Source of the DNA: Candidatus Vondammii sp. HM_W22
GTDB taxonomy: Bacteria > Pseudomonadota > Gammaproteobacteria > Chromatiales > Chromatiaceae
NCBI RefSeq assembly: GCF_022530855.2
Contig: NZ_CP099567.1
Location: forward strand, 620,001 to 684,000
DNA: 64,000 nucleotides
Direction of reading: 5' to 3'
Part shown: positions 19,252 through 27,988 of the stretch, piece after piece
Position numbering within the stretch: position 1 is the stretch's first letter
Layout: each line of letters begins with the position of its first letter
Notes under the pieces: model-generated
Seen by the model: the letters and a program-made list of their open reading frames with translations, nothing else
What the model was told of the DNA's origin: nothing
The model's database searches: none
Position numbers and translations under genes: made by a program

Positions 19252-20162
19252 GGACGTTTGCGATAGGCATAGCCGTACCACTCCGAGTACGGGGTGTTGC
19301 TGTCCCCCTGAATTTTGTTGATAATCGGGAAAAGCAGCCACTCATCCGACCCGATCACGATCATATCGCCGGGGTTGTAATACTGCATATTGAGCACCCG
19401 GAAATCCTCCGGGTGACCGATTACGGAAAAATAATCTGATCCGCGCTGGACTCCCTGAGGCACGGCGTGCAACGTTGTCAGATTGTTAAAATCGCTGACA
19501 CCACGGATCAGCAACGTGTTGATATCCGCATATGTCACGCTGTTGTCAACAGAGGTATTCAGATAACCCTCTACATACCGGCCGCTGGTGCCGTTTTCAA
19601 CGTCGTATCTGTTGAGAAACCACGTATAGACCCCTTCTATTTCGGCAGAGATAGAATTGACTCCTCTATAGTAGTAATTGCTTTTGTTATCAAACAACCT
19701 GTTGTGGTATATACTATTGGCTCTATCGCTATCGACGAAATACCAGCACACACCCTGAATATAGGTCCCGCCGTTATATGTGCTGTTTTTAGTCAGCTCA
19801 CCCGCGGAAAAATGCTTCCAGTGGCCACCGGTGTTTTGAGCGACACCGTGAATATATTGGCTAGTAACAAACAGATAATAAACTGCAAATGGTCCGCTGA
19901 ATTTATTGGTTGCGGCGGTAGGACCCAGGTCAGGATGGCCATCCCACCCGGCGGCAGTGAACCCACTGGATCCCCGCATATACAATATTGGACCCGTGGT
20001 GTCCTCAGTGGACGCATAAAAATGCACATAGGTGCTGCCGCTGTGCAGATTGAGTATGGCCCCGTCCCAACCATCCTGAGCCCAGCCGTTGGCCACCGCC
20101 AACACCCGGACTTTATCAAGCAGGTCAAAAATATCGGTCGAAGTTCCTGTTTGGTAGGCCAT
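19248..20162 (-). CDS. Putative tail-associated protein, paralogue-like of next gene
   Basis: About 304 residues from ATG 20162 (MAYQTGTSTDIFDLLDKVRV). The start was chosen because it overlaps the stop of the upstream gene by one base (TAATG). The sequence is beta-rich with many Tyr, Trp and Asn residues (STYVHFYASTEDTTGPILYM, GVCWYFVDSDRANSIYHNRL), as in receptor-binding or baseplate proteins. It begins like the upstream gene product (MAY-x-TG/TA) and both end with a similar segment (DEWLLFPIINKIQGDS here, DVITINGINYVGFQNV there), so they may be distant paralogues. Not assigned to a family. Confidence 0.6.
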   Translation of the reverse strand: MAYQTGTSTDIFDLLDKVRVLAVANGWAQDGWDGAILNLHSGSTYVHFYASTEDTTGPILYMRGSSGFTAAGWDGHPDLGPTAATNKFSGPFAVYYLFVTSQYIHGVAQNTGGHWKHFSAGELTKNSTYNGGTYIQGVCWYFVDSDRANSIYHNRLFDNKSNYYYRGVNSISAEIEGVYTWFLNRYDVENGTSGRYVEGYLNTSVDNSVTYADINTLLIRGVSDFNNLTTLHAVPQGVQRGSDYFSVIGHPEDFRVLNMQYYNPGDMIVIGSDEWLLFPIINKIQGDSNTPYSEWYGYAYRKRP

Positions 20163-21430
20163 TATTGTTGCCTCATCGCCCAATAGCTGCACCACTCGGT
20201 GCGGTGGACATTCTGGAATCCGACATAATTGATGCCGTTGATGGTGATAACATCCTCGGCAGAGAATGAGCCAAAACCCGTCACCCAATAGCAGCCGTCC
20301 AGTTCACCCCACAGGTTGTCGGCGGGATAGTTAGCAATGGAGCTGAGAATCAGCGGATAGAGATCCCGCGTACCATCCAGATTCTCCCTGATTTTTATAT
20401 CATTTTCGTCTTTAAACGATGCTGCAAGCCCGGTTTTATTAGTTGGCCACAGACAACGTCTATTGGTAGCATAGACGGATCCGGTGGAGCCATAGGCATT
20501 GGCGTAGTTGTACCAGGTGCCGGAGGGGTGTAATAAATACATCGATGAATATCCGCCTGGGCCAGTTGAAATACTAGAGGACGATCCTGGATCGGCGATA
20601 GATCGATAATACCGTCTATCGTCCGACCATTGAACCTGCGAGTGATAACTGGATCCTGCTATCAACAGCGGATAGGGATATTGTGTCGGCGTCGCATAGG
20701 GCAGGATAAATCCCGCATAGGCGCTAGTGTAGACCGTACTGATTTTTGCAGAGAGCACGATGCGCCGACCATTGACGGCCAGCCAGTAGGGGATGATCGA
20801 GTTCCACAACGGCATGCAAACAGATGTGGATTTGTTGATCAACTGTCGGGGTGAGGCAATATAGCCGGTGCTGCCGTAAAACAGCAGGTTGTGATAATCC
20901 GCTACATCGTCGGCAAATGTGCGCATTGTGACGTAGATTTCGTCCGTGCCTGCCGACCCAGGGCCGCAGAGTATGACGTATTGTTCAGCGTGATCGGATG
21001 CCCATCCCTCGTCTACCTCCAGCGACCATGCCTCGCCATCAGCGGTCAACTGTCCTTGGGTGGTGGTAAACTGCCACTGATCGTTGAGCGCAAAATCGAC
21101 GGTCCCAGCGGCGATTTTAAAGTCAATCTGGCCACTGGTATACACCACGCCGGTGGTGGCACCGGCCAATGCCCCGGTAACCGATCCCGTCACACTCCAC
21201 GCCTCTGCCCCGGCCGTGGCATCGGTACACTCAATAACCCATGTCTCGGTTAATGTCGCTGGGTGTGTGCCGATGCGACCGGATTTTAACGCAGTGGTTG
21301 TATGGCCGATGGTCCCGTCACCCGTACCGGTGAATATCGGGGTATCGTGTGTCGCATAACCACACGCGAACTGTTTTACCTGTTCCGCCAAATCGCGATA
21401 ATCGTCGGCGATTGCTGTTTTATAGGCCAT
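20162..21430 (-). CDS. Putative tail-associated protein with beta-rich repeats
   Basis: A 422-residue protein (MAYKTAIADDYRDLAEQVKQ at the N-terminus). Residues about 50-150 form a Gly/Thr-rich domain (GTIGHTTTALKSGRIGTHPA, TETWVIECTDATAGAEAWSV) resembling viral surface beta domains; the rest has many aromatic and Asn residues (YLLHPSGTWYNYANAYGSTG). It lies directly after the tape measure gene, overlapping its start by one base. I think it is part of the tail tip or a receptor-contacting complex, by position only. Confidence 0.6.
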   Translation of the reverse strand: MAYKTAIADDYRDLAEQVKQFACGYATHDTPIFTGTGDGTIGHTTTALKSGRIGTHPATLTETWVIECTDATAGAEAWSVTGSVTGALAGATTGVVYTSGQIDFKIAAGTVDFALNDQWQFTTTQGQLTADGEAWSLEVDEGWASDHAEQYVILCGPGSAGTDEIYVTMRTFADDVADYHNLLFYGSTGYIASPRQLINKSTSVCMPLWNSIIPYWLAVNGRRIVLSAKISTVYTSAYAGFILPYATPTQYPYPLLIAGSSYHSQVQWSDDRRYYRSIADPGSSSSISTGPGGYSSMYLLHPSGTWYNYANAYGSTGSVYATNRRCLWPTNKTGLAASFKDENDIKIRENLDGTRDLYPLILSSIANYPADNLWGELDGCYWVTGFGSFSAEDVITINGINYVGFQNVHRTEWCSYWAMRQQ

Positions 21431-23559
21431 CAGACTAGTACCTGTTTTACTGCACCTGCATTACGTTGCAGCACGTTGAGAATAACTTTCTCACCGGCAG
21501 CTCCCGCCATATATTTTCCAATATCGCGCTGGTCATCGACAAACACGACACGAACCGATTGAGATGGTTGGGACGATTGAGACGCAGTACCTCCGCCATC
21601 CATCGCCGCCATTTGATCTTTGGTGAACACGCCCTCACCCTGCTGCAGGATCGCGGGAACCTCTGTTGGTTGCAGTCCCGCAATACCACCGCTGTGATAG
21701 CGCGGGGCGTTGGCAAATATCAACGGCGACACCTGACGTGTCGGCCCACTGCCGGCGATCCCACCCGAGTGTTTTACGTTGGCCGCCAGAGTGCTAGCAG
21801 CTACACCCACCCACCCACCCACGCCTTTCATGCTGTTAAGAAATGAACTTAACATCTGCTGTGCCAATAATTCAGATACCATTTTATGAATGGTTTTAAC
21901 AAATCCCCGGAGCATTCCCTCCACCCCTTCATTGAAGGGATCAAACAGAAAATCGGAAAATGAATTTTGCATCTCACGGGCCGCCTGAATGGCGAATTGA
22001 TCCATTTCATCACCTGCGATATCAGTTGAATCACTCATGCCGTCCATAGCATGAAAAACGGCATCGCCATACGTCTCCCAAGAAATTTTTCCCTTCTCCA
22101 GAAGAAGATCAAGCTCCTCCAGATTTCGCTGCATGTCATTGACAGGATTGACCAGATCGCGCCATTTCTGCGCCTGGGATGCCAGTTCAGCGTCATACTC
22201 CTCTTGCTTTTTCGTTGCCTCGTCAGCAGCCAGCGCCTCGTCCTTCAGTGCCTGAATCGTCTCCTTGCGTTGGTCAATGTTTTTAGCCGCCTGCAATAGG
22301 GCATTCTGTTGCTGACTGGTCAGGTTGGCATAGCGACCGTTCTGGATCTCCCAGAGCACCCGCTCCTGTTGGGTGGTCGTGTTCAACATGGTGAGCTGGC
22401 GCTGCATGGCGGTCAGCGTTGCAGTGAACTGATTTTTGATACGCGCTGCATTTTTATCTGCATCGGTGTTTACGGTGTAACTGGCACCTGTTGGATTATC
22501 CTGTTTCGGTGTTTCTATCAGCGGCGGGCGGGGTTTGTTGTAGTACGCCTCTATCTGCGACTCGAGGAGTTTCAATTCGGCACGCTGTTCGTCGCCGTTC
22601 CAATAGGACCAGAACCCACCAGCGAGCGATTCGCGTATTTTCTCGGCCTGATCCTCCAGACGGACAATATCATCGTACGATACACCGTAGATATTCGCTT
22701 CAATCTCCTCACCGATATATTTAGTAACCTCTACCGCGCTAGAGACAGCCTGCGCCATCCACCCGGCAAATGTTGCCGCCCCCGAAATCAGGCTATTCAG
22801 TCCCTCAACAATCGCAGGGTCCTGTAATATTGCAGTGAGCTCCTTGATGCCAGATTTCGCATCATTCAGCCCCCCTTTTTGCTCCAACAAATCACCGAAC
22901 GCATTTCCTAGTTGGTCTAGGGCACCGCCGAATGTATCAGCGGCGGCCGCCGCCGAACCACCGAATTCCACTTGCAATTCTTGCAGGATAAGTCGCTGCG
23001 CACCCGCCACATCACCGGTTTCCTGCAGGGATTTAATAACCGCTTTTTGCTTATTGGTAAACTGCACACCGACACGGGATAGTGCCGTCAATCCTTTAAC
23101 CGGATCATTGAGCGCCTTACCAACGGCCAGCGCCGATGTTTTGAGGTCCTGGTTCATAGCAACCGACATATCCAGGATGATTTTCGTTGTATCCTCGAAT
23201 ACGCCACCGCGAACATTGGTGAACGTAAGCAGCAGGGACTGCATCTCCATCACCGCCTCATCACCAAACGTTGTGAGTTTCTGCAGTGCACCGGCCATTT
23301 TTTCTAATTCTTTTGCGGTATAACCCGAAACCCCTCCGGTTGATTTTAGCCGCTGTTCCAACTGCGCCATCGCCTGTTCCTGGCGTTTAGTAGCCGCGAT
23401 GACCGCACTGAACCCCATTCCAGCACCAACCGCCGCCAGCAGCCCGGAGACTTTCGACACACGGCTGCCGAACGATTTGAAATTTTTCGAGGCTTTCTTG
23501 AGTCCGAGCTTAGTCCGATCTTCAGCTTCGAGAATATATTTTGCTTTTGAATTAGGCAT
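21430..23559 (-). CDS. Tail length tape-measure protein
   Basis: A 709-residue protein whose length sets tail length, threaded through the tail tube. It has the typical features: a Lys/Ser-rich N-terminus (RTKLGLKKASKNFKSFGSRV), a hydrophobic Gly-rich segment (GLLAAVGAGMGFSAVIAATK), the TMP core (LTTFGDEAVMEMQSLLLTFT, GLTALSRVGVQFTNKQKAVI), a long charged coiled-coil (about 380-470) and a Gly/Ala-rich C-terminal half (AQQMLSSFLNSMKGVGGWVG). The central motif set is shared with lambda gpH-type proteins. At about 700 residues a tail near 100 nm would be expected by the usual 1.5 A per residue rule. Confidence 0.88.
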   Translation of the reverse strand: MPNSKAKYILEAEDRTKLGLKKASKNFKSFGSRVSKVSGLLAAVGAGMGFSAVIAATKRQEQAMAQLEQRLKSTGGVSGYTAKELEKMAGALQKLTTFGDEAVMEMQSLLLTFTNVRGGVFEDTTKIILDMSVAMNQDLKTSALAVGKALNDPVKGLTALSRVGVQFTNKQKAVIKSLQETGDVAGAQRLILQELQVEFGGSAAAAADTFGGALDQLGNAFGDLLEQKGGLNDAKSGIKELTAILQDPAIVEGLNSLISGAATFAGWMAQAVSSAVEVTKYIGEEIEANIYGVSYDDIVRLEDQAEKIRESLAGGFWSYWNGDEQRAELKLLESQIEAYYNKPRPPLIETPKQDNPTGASYTVNTDADKNAARIKNQFTATLTAMQRQLTMLNTTTQQERVLWEIQNGRYANLTSQQQNALLQAAKNIDQRKETIQALKDEALAADEATKKQEEYDAELASQAQKWRDLVNPVNDMQRNLEELDLLLEKGKISWETYGDAVFHAMDGMSDSTDIAGDEMDQFAIQAAREMQNSFSDFLFDPFNEGVEGMLRGFVKTIHKMVSELLAQQMLSSFLNSMKGVGGWVGVAASTLAANVKHSGGIAGSGPTRQVSPLIFANAPRYHSGGIAGLQPTEVPAILQQGEGVFTKDQMAAMDGGGTASQSSQPSQSVRVVFVDDQRDIGKYMAGAAGEKVILNVLQRNAGAVKQVLV

Positions 23560-24094
23560 TACGAATAAACCATTTCAGTTCGTGAGCGAGGTTTTTTTTC
23601 CACCGGATGGATGCCTCGTTATCCATGGCGCGCTGAATATGTTTTTGGAGAAACACGTAGGGAATCGACACGCCCCGCAATTCAACTATCGGCAATTTTT
23701 TTCTGCCGACCCGTTTAAATACCCCCTTATGCCGGTTTATGGTGGCGATGAACGCATTGGGGATTAGTTTCCTACGTCCACCCTGGCCCTTGTACGTGAC
23801 GCCGCGCCGGGTCTGCCTGGCACCCAATAAAATAATCGGCATGCGCTTTCCGCTGACAGTGATAACAGCGGTTTTTTGCCGATAGCGCGCCCGGGTTATT
23901 TTGATACTCGTCCTCACGGCTCGTTGAGTAACTCGGATATTTTTTGCAATCCCCTTGACTGCTGCTGACTCAACCTGTTTTATCGTTTTATTCAGGGCGC
24001 GTGTGATTACCTTGTCGGCCCCACCTTTGAGGTTCTTGAGCATACGCTCCACCTCGCGGGTGTCTTTTTTGATAGATACGGAGATCGATAGCAT
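23552..24094 (-). CDS. Minor tail protein, gpZ-like tail completion
   Basis: A 180-residue basic protein. The opening (VSIKKDTREVERMLKNLKGG, ADKVITRALNKTIKQVESAA) and the later VTQRAVRTSIKI segment match the minor tail protein Z family, which in lambda attaches the finished tail to the head. In lambda Z precedes U; here it lies between the gpGT-like pair and the tape measure, overlapping the latter by 8 bases, so the order is permuted. Confidence 0.72.
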   Translation of the reverse strand: MLSISVSIKKDTREVERMLKNLKGGADKVITRALNKTIKQVESAAVKGIAKNIRVTQRAVRTSIKITRARYRQKTAVITVSGKRMPIILLGARQTRRGVTYKGQGGRRKLIPNAFIATINRHKGVFKRVGRKKLPIVELRGVSIPYVFLQKHIQRAMDNEASIRWKKNLAHELKWFIRNA

Positions 24095-24097
24095 GAG

Positions 24098-24334
24098 TTA
24101 TGGATTAAGTAATTTTTCTATTAATTGCTGGGAACCTTTGCCACCGGCAAAACCAGCATTAACATCCACAATACGGTCAACTCGCTGGCGGTTTTCCCGT
24201 TTGAGAGCCGCTGAATGGAATAACCGAATCTGGCGCAACGTGAGATTTCCAACTTCGTTAACTGACCGAACCACCCCATGGGCGAGCAACGTCAGGTAGA
24301 CGCTGGCGAGTTCCGATGTGCCATCTCCACGCCC
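24098..24334 (-). CDS. gpT-like domain reached by -1 frameshift
   Basis: C-terminal extension domain of the tail assembly chaperone. The frame has no good start of its own (a TTG at 24289 without a ribosome site), but it is open upstream into the end of the preceding gene. There, GGA AAA AAG in the chaperone frame forms the slippery heptamer A-AAA-AAG at 24334-24340, the same as in E. coli dnaX. A -1 slip there gives a fusion of 123 + 78, about 201 residues, ending in GSQQLIEKLLNP. This mirrors lambda gpG/gpGT: the short form is made mostly, the long form sometimes, and both escort tape measure and tube protein. Confidence 0.72.
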   Translation of the reverse strand, partial: GRGDGTSELASVYLTLLAHGVVRSVNEVGNLTLRQIRLFHSAALKRENRQRVDRIVDVNAGFAGGKGSQQLIEKLLNP

Positions 24335-24702
24335 TTTTTTCCGGCCTGCATCGCCATTCTGCGCGTTGCTAAACGTCTGGTAAAAAAACCGGCGTTCACC
24401 CCCCAGAACGTCATCACTAGCATATCTCCGTCAGCGGAACACAGCCCATCCAGCCATGTTTTATCCTGGCAGGTACTTTTCAGTAGCATATGCTCCAACA
24501 CATCCGGGTACTGATAGAGCGCGTCGAACAGCCCGGACAGGTCCGAACCATCGCCAACCGTTTTATCCAATACGGCCATCAGTCCCGCAATCATTGGACC
24601 GAGATCAAGCCCATCGCGAAATGAAAACTCGCGAATGGTAACCTCTCGTCCGCCGATCTGAATGGTTTTATCAGGGTAGAGAATTTCTGCCTCGTCTGTC
24701 AT
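24292..24702 (-). CDS. Tail assembly chaperone, gpG-like
   Basis: A 136-residue protein (DEAEILYPDKTIQIGGREVT, REFSFRDGLDLGPMIAGLMA) of the type found between major tail and tape measure genes of siphophages, some annotated as DUF6631. Near its 3' end it carries the A-AAA-AAG slippery site that would produce a longer fusion with the downstream frame. It ends KGVEMAHRNSPAST in the zero frame. It lies 11 bases after the major tail protein gene. Confidence 0.75.
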   Translation of the reverse strand: MTDEAEILYPDKTIQIGGREVTIREFSFRDGLDLGPMIAGLMAVLDKTVGDGSDLSGLFDALYQYPDVLEHMLLKSTCQDKTWLDGLCSADGDMLVMTFWGVNAGFFTRRLATRRMAMQAGKKGVEMAHRNSPAST

Positions 24703-24713
24703 TTCGTCACCCG

Positions 24714-25502
24714 TTAATCTGCTGGAGTGCTATCAACATAAACCTGTTCAAATCCCTCACGGGTTTCAATGCTGATGGTAAATTGTATCTCGCGCACGTT
24801 ATCCCGATCATTCAACGCTAAATCACCCCCAGGAGACAATTCAACCAGAGGGAATGTCCAGATTTTATTAGGCCCGGATGTGTTGTCCTCAACATACGTT
24901 AACTCGCCGTGTTTTGCACCGGTATCGTTACTGATAACCTGATTACGAGTATTTGCCGTCGGGGTATAATCAACCAACAAATTGGTATTGTCAGCAATAT
25001 CCCCACCAGGGACGATGTAGATCATTCCCTCATCAGGATAAATCACGTAATCGTCATCGACTGTAAATGCCGCACTCGGCACATCATCTGTCACGCTAAC
25101 AATCTGAAGGCCCTTGACACCTGTCGGATTTGAGAGACTACGCCCGAGTTTGTAGTAGTTATCCTGTTTAACGCCACCGATAGTTTCATCAACTACCGGC
25201 GTTGCTGTTTGAGTGACCGTGGAGATGGCACCCATCAGATACGTGGCCAGATTTTCGCCGTTCTGATTCAGCAGAATCAGGTTACCACTTCGAGTCACTT
25301 TTTTGGTGATGCTGAGAATAGTTTCAGATATAGGACCGTCTCCATTGACCTCAACTTTTTCTACTGCACAGGTGACCGAGAGGGTTTTACTCAGAGATTT
25401 ATATACAGCACCGCCGCCCAGATCACCGGCACCGTTATTTTCCTCAAAGTAGACATATCCTGCGCCTAGTACAATATCCAGACTATCTGTCTGCGGAATC
25501 AT
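24714..25502 (-). CDS. Major tail tube protein
   Basis: A 262-residue protein in the position of lambda gpV. The N-terminus (DIVLGAGYVYFEENNGAGDL), the central ISETILSITKKVTRSGNL and the C-terminus (NVREIQFTISIETREGFEQV) fit the tube protein fold that stacks as hexamers. The gene follows the tail terminator-like gene and precedes the chaperone pair. Confidence 0.75.
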   Translation of the reverse strand: MIPQTDSLDIVLGAGYVYFEENNGAGDLGGGAVYKSLSKTLSVTCAVEKVEVNGDGPISETILSITKKVTRSGNLILLNQNGENLATYLMGAISTVTQTATPVVDETIGGVKQDNYYKLGRSLSNPTGVKGLQIVSVTDDVPSAAFTVDDDYVIYPDEGMIYIVPGGDIADNTNLLVDYTPTANTRNQVISNDTGAKHGELTYVEDNTSGPNKIWTFPLVELSPGGDLALNDRDNVREIQFTISIETREGFEQVYVDSTPAD

Positions 25503-25523
25503 GGCATCACTCCTATTTAGCTA

Positions 25524-26006
25524 TTACGGGTTTGTTAGTACGGTGTACGGATCACCGATATTTTCGATATATGTTGCTGTAAAACTGACCTCAACGCTCA
25601 CCGTGCTCTCGCCGGTCTCCGGTAGATCGATGATGCGACCGGCATAAACCACCTCCTCAAACAGCAGTCCATCAAAACGCCGCGTACCTTGAACAACTGC
25701 TTTTTTGATATCGCCCACATGTCGTCTGGCAACAGACCCGGCTATATAACCATCCGGGATTTTATCGTGCATTGTTGCTGTTAGTGTCAACGCGTTCCTG
25801 CCCGTGCTCTCTGAGTACATCTCCAGCGTTTCCTCAGTCGGGTCTCCATAAATCAATCGTGGAAAACTGTCCAGATCGGCATCGGATGACAAATTATCTG
25901 CATGCAGGTTTTCGCCAGCGGATGAGGTATAGCCGTTTGCTATGGTTATCAGCGCAAGGCGGGCAGCAAAAACATCAACTATTAACTGATCAATAGTGGT
26001 GGTCAT
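25524..26006 (-). CDS. Tail terminator-like protein (gpU position)
   Basis: A 160-residue protein (TTTIDQLIVDVFAARLALIT, ADLDSFPRLIYGDPTEETLE) that sits where lambda gpU does and has the mixed alpha/beta pattern with a conserved central PRLIYGDPTEE segment. It would cap the growing tail tube. It overlaps the previous gene by 4 bases (ATGA type). Assignment rests mainly on position and length. Confidence 0.6.
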   Translation of the reverse strand: MTTTIDQLIVDVFAARLALITIANGYTSSAGENLHADNLSSDADLDSFPRLIYGDPTEETLEMYSESTGRNALTLTATMHDKIPDGYIAGSVARRHVGDIKKAVVQGTRRFDGLLFEEVVYAGRIIDLPETGESTVSVEVSFTATYIENIGDPYTVLTNP

Positions 26007-26320
26007 TTCACAATCACCCTGGTTTCAATACCGTCATCCGGCGTGTCTGGACTACGACCTTCAACCCGCCAGGTTGTGCCGTCGGCAGTAAACGTATCGC
26101 GTTTTTTTGGCTCGCCTATCTCTGAGATCAATGATGCGATAACGATGATTTCCCCGCTGACGTGTGATTCAAATCCATCCGTGAAAACGGTACGATCTCT
26201 ATCAACTATCACCGTACAATCAACAGGTATACCGGTATCATCAGGCGTATATATAGCCGTTGATCCCAGTCTTTTGAAACAGATTTCGGCTGATTTCTGA
26301 GCAACTTCATTAAAATTCAT
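26003..26320 (-). CDS. Head-tail joining protein, gpFII-like
   Basis: A 105-residue beta-rich protein (FKRLGSTAIYTPDDTGIPVD, then ending GRSPDTPDDGIETRVIV) typical of the small FII/Gifsy-2-type joining proteins that link the filled head to the tail. It lies between the head decoration genes and the tail terminator. Overlap with the downstream gene is 4 bases. Confidence 0.6.
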   Translation of the reverse strand: MNFNEVAQKSAEICFKRLGSTAIYTPDDTGIPVDCTVIVDRDRTVFTDGFESHVSGEIIVIASLISEIGEPKKRDTFTADGTTWRVEGRSPDTPDDGIETRVIVK

Positions 26321-26371
26321 CGATCATCTCCATGCCAAAACGGCTCATCCAGGCAGAACATCAGGAATTGC

Positions 26372-27190
26372 TCACGGGGCCGGTGCGTCGAACGTGATTT
26401 CATTAGTGGTTCTATCCGTTACACTATTCCCATTCGCATCTGTCACCGTTGCCGTTACGTCAAGATCTGGGATTACAGTGTTAGCTATGCTGCACCATAT
26501 CGGCAACGTTTCATGGTCACCTTTATCACCGATGTATCCTGGTCTTGTTTGTCCGCCAATTGTAAATTTGCTAACCCCGATGCCGTTCTGATAATCACTA
26601 CCACCCCCGTATGGATAACTCGTAACAGCACTATCGCGGTCTCCTAGATTGCTATCACTAAATACGTAAGTGCGCGTACCATTTGCGTAACGAGATTGCA
26701 ACATCTCAACCTTAATGCCTACATTAGTGTTTGTCAGTCTAAATTGTATGCCTGACGTGTAACTTGCACCGCTGGGTAGAGGAGACGAAACCCATACAGT
26801 GTTACCTGATTTAAATCCAGGTGGCAAAGTGGAGTTTATATTTTCAGAAAACTCGAAATAGTGCAGGGTGAAGCTAAATATTTTTCCAACAACCAATGGG
26901 TCATCAAACACATTTGTCGCAGCCTCAGTTAAATTTTTTGGTATGGAAGTTGCGGTATCGACACTCCATTTACCGGTTGAATCAGTCGCTACATTTTCAT
27001 AAATGTAAATTCCAACTATTACAGTTAATACCCCCCCTGTTCCCAGATCCGCTGTACCTGTAATAGTTGGTGCGGTATTACTGGTAATTAATCGATCGAC
27101 TGTTGGTACTGCCGCACTGTTACCCGATATATCCACCGGCCAGATGACGCGTTTTGTAACCGCACCGGTCACAGGTAGCTGGAGGGTCAC
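26372..27190 (-). CDS. Putative decoration protein with Ig-like domain
   Basis: A 272-residue protein. The first 65 residues (NTAPTITGTADLGTGGVLTV) match the bacterial Ig-like sequence style 'PTITGTA-x-GTGV-x-VTV', and the last 30 residues (VTATVTDANGNSVTDRTTNE) again form an Ig-like strand set. The middle is Gly/Ser/Tyr-rich. It overlaps the upstream gene by 4 bases. Ig-like domains decorate capsids and tails and help sugar binding. The exact role is not known. Confidence 0.55.
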   Translation of the reverse strand: MTLQLPVTGAVTKRVIWPVDISGNSAAVPTVDRLITSNTAPTITGTADLGTGGVLTVIVGIYIYENVATDSTGKWSVDTATSIPKNLTEAATNVFDDPLVVGKIFSFTLHYFEFSENINSTLPPGFKSGNTVWVSSPLPSGASYTSGIQFRLTNTNVGIKVEMLQSRYANGTRTYVFSDSNLGDRDSAVTSYPYGGGSDYQNGIGVSKFTIGGQTRPGYIGDKGDHETLPIWCSIANTVIPDLDVTATVTDANGNSVTDRTTNEITFDAPAP

Positions 27191-27516
27191 GCCTGAACCT
27201 CAAAAACAGCATCACCGGTGGTTGATATTGCTCTTACCGCAGTAATTTTTCCGACGATAGTCGCCGCCTCGAATGAGGTTACATCGCCCAAATACCAGTT
27301 CTTCCAGTTAACATTTTCGCCATCAGCATCAGCAATCACGTTTGCCTCTGGTGACAGAGTAAACTGCACCGTTGCCGTGCCAGATGGCCCGATGGCAACG
27401 GTGCAACAACTATCGAACTCCCTGCGCAAAAAAACAGGTTCACAGGTGGTGCCGCTGAGCACGGTAACCTGATACTCCGCTCGACCTGTAATTTTATTAA
27501 AAGTAGGAAATGCCAT
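27187..27516 (-). CDS. Small head-module protein, function unknown
   Basis: About 109 residues (MAFPTFNKITGRAEYQVTVL). The start ATG at 27516 is chosen because GGAGG lies 8 bases upstream; the open frame begins five codons earlier. Two adjacent cysteines (FDSCCTVAIG) stand out. It may be a capsid decoration or fibre-like protein together with the Ig-containing neighbour. Confidence 0.55.
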   Translation of the reverse strand: MAFPTFNKITGRAEYQVTVLSGTTCEPVFLRREFDSCCTVAIGPSGTATVQFTLSPEANVIADADGENVNWKNWYLGDVTSFEAATIVGKITAVRAISTTGDAVFEVQA

Positions 27517-27520
27517 TTTA

Positions 27521-27919
27521 TTATCCTCCATTTACCTCATTCTGGTCGGCTAGCATCAGGAAATACTTCCATGCATTATTTCGGTCGTCGGCAGTTATCT
27601 GACCGCCAGTAATTTTTTCTAATGATGCTATATCGGGTTTACCATCGCCGATCCAATGTTTTGGATTTTCGGTATCCATCTGATATATAGCATCCACCAA
27701 TTTGGATAAATGCAGTGGCACAAATGTTTCTTCGCGGGGTCCCGGTGAACTCTCAACCCTACCAACACAAGACCGAACAATTCTCTCGACATCCTTTTCA
27801 GTGAGTCCGTATTTCTCATCGGGCAGTTCAATGCGATCTATATCAGTTCCTGCACCTAAGTTGAAAGATTCTCGATTCACAGTGGTTAGCACCAGACCGG
27901 TCAATATCAATGTTTTCAC
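27521..27919 (-). CDS. Head-module protein, gpFI position
   Basis: A 132-residue acidic protein (GTDIDRIELPDEKYGLTEKD, GDGKPDIASLEKITGGQITA) directly after the major capsid gene, where lambda gpFI lies. No clear sequence family. The alternating acidic and helical composition would suit a DNA packaging accessory factor, but this is only positional. Confidence 0.55.
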   Translation of the reverse strand: MKTLILTGLVLTTVNRESFNLGAGTDIDRIELPDEKYGLTEKDVERIVRSCVGRVESSPGPREETFVPLHLSKLVDAIYQMDTENPKHWIGDGKPDIASLEKITGGQITADDRNNAWKYFLMLADQNEVNGG

Positions 27920-27988
27920 GGTTGTATTCTCCGATTGCTGCCCCGCAGATCAGCATAAATTGCACCTGCGAGGCATAGACAATCTACA

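Noticed and set aside
19467..20186. A 239-residue plus-strand frame
   Set aside because: Antisense to the tail-associated gene; no ribosome site and no protein-like motif.
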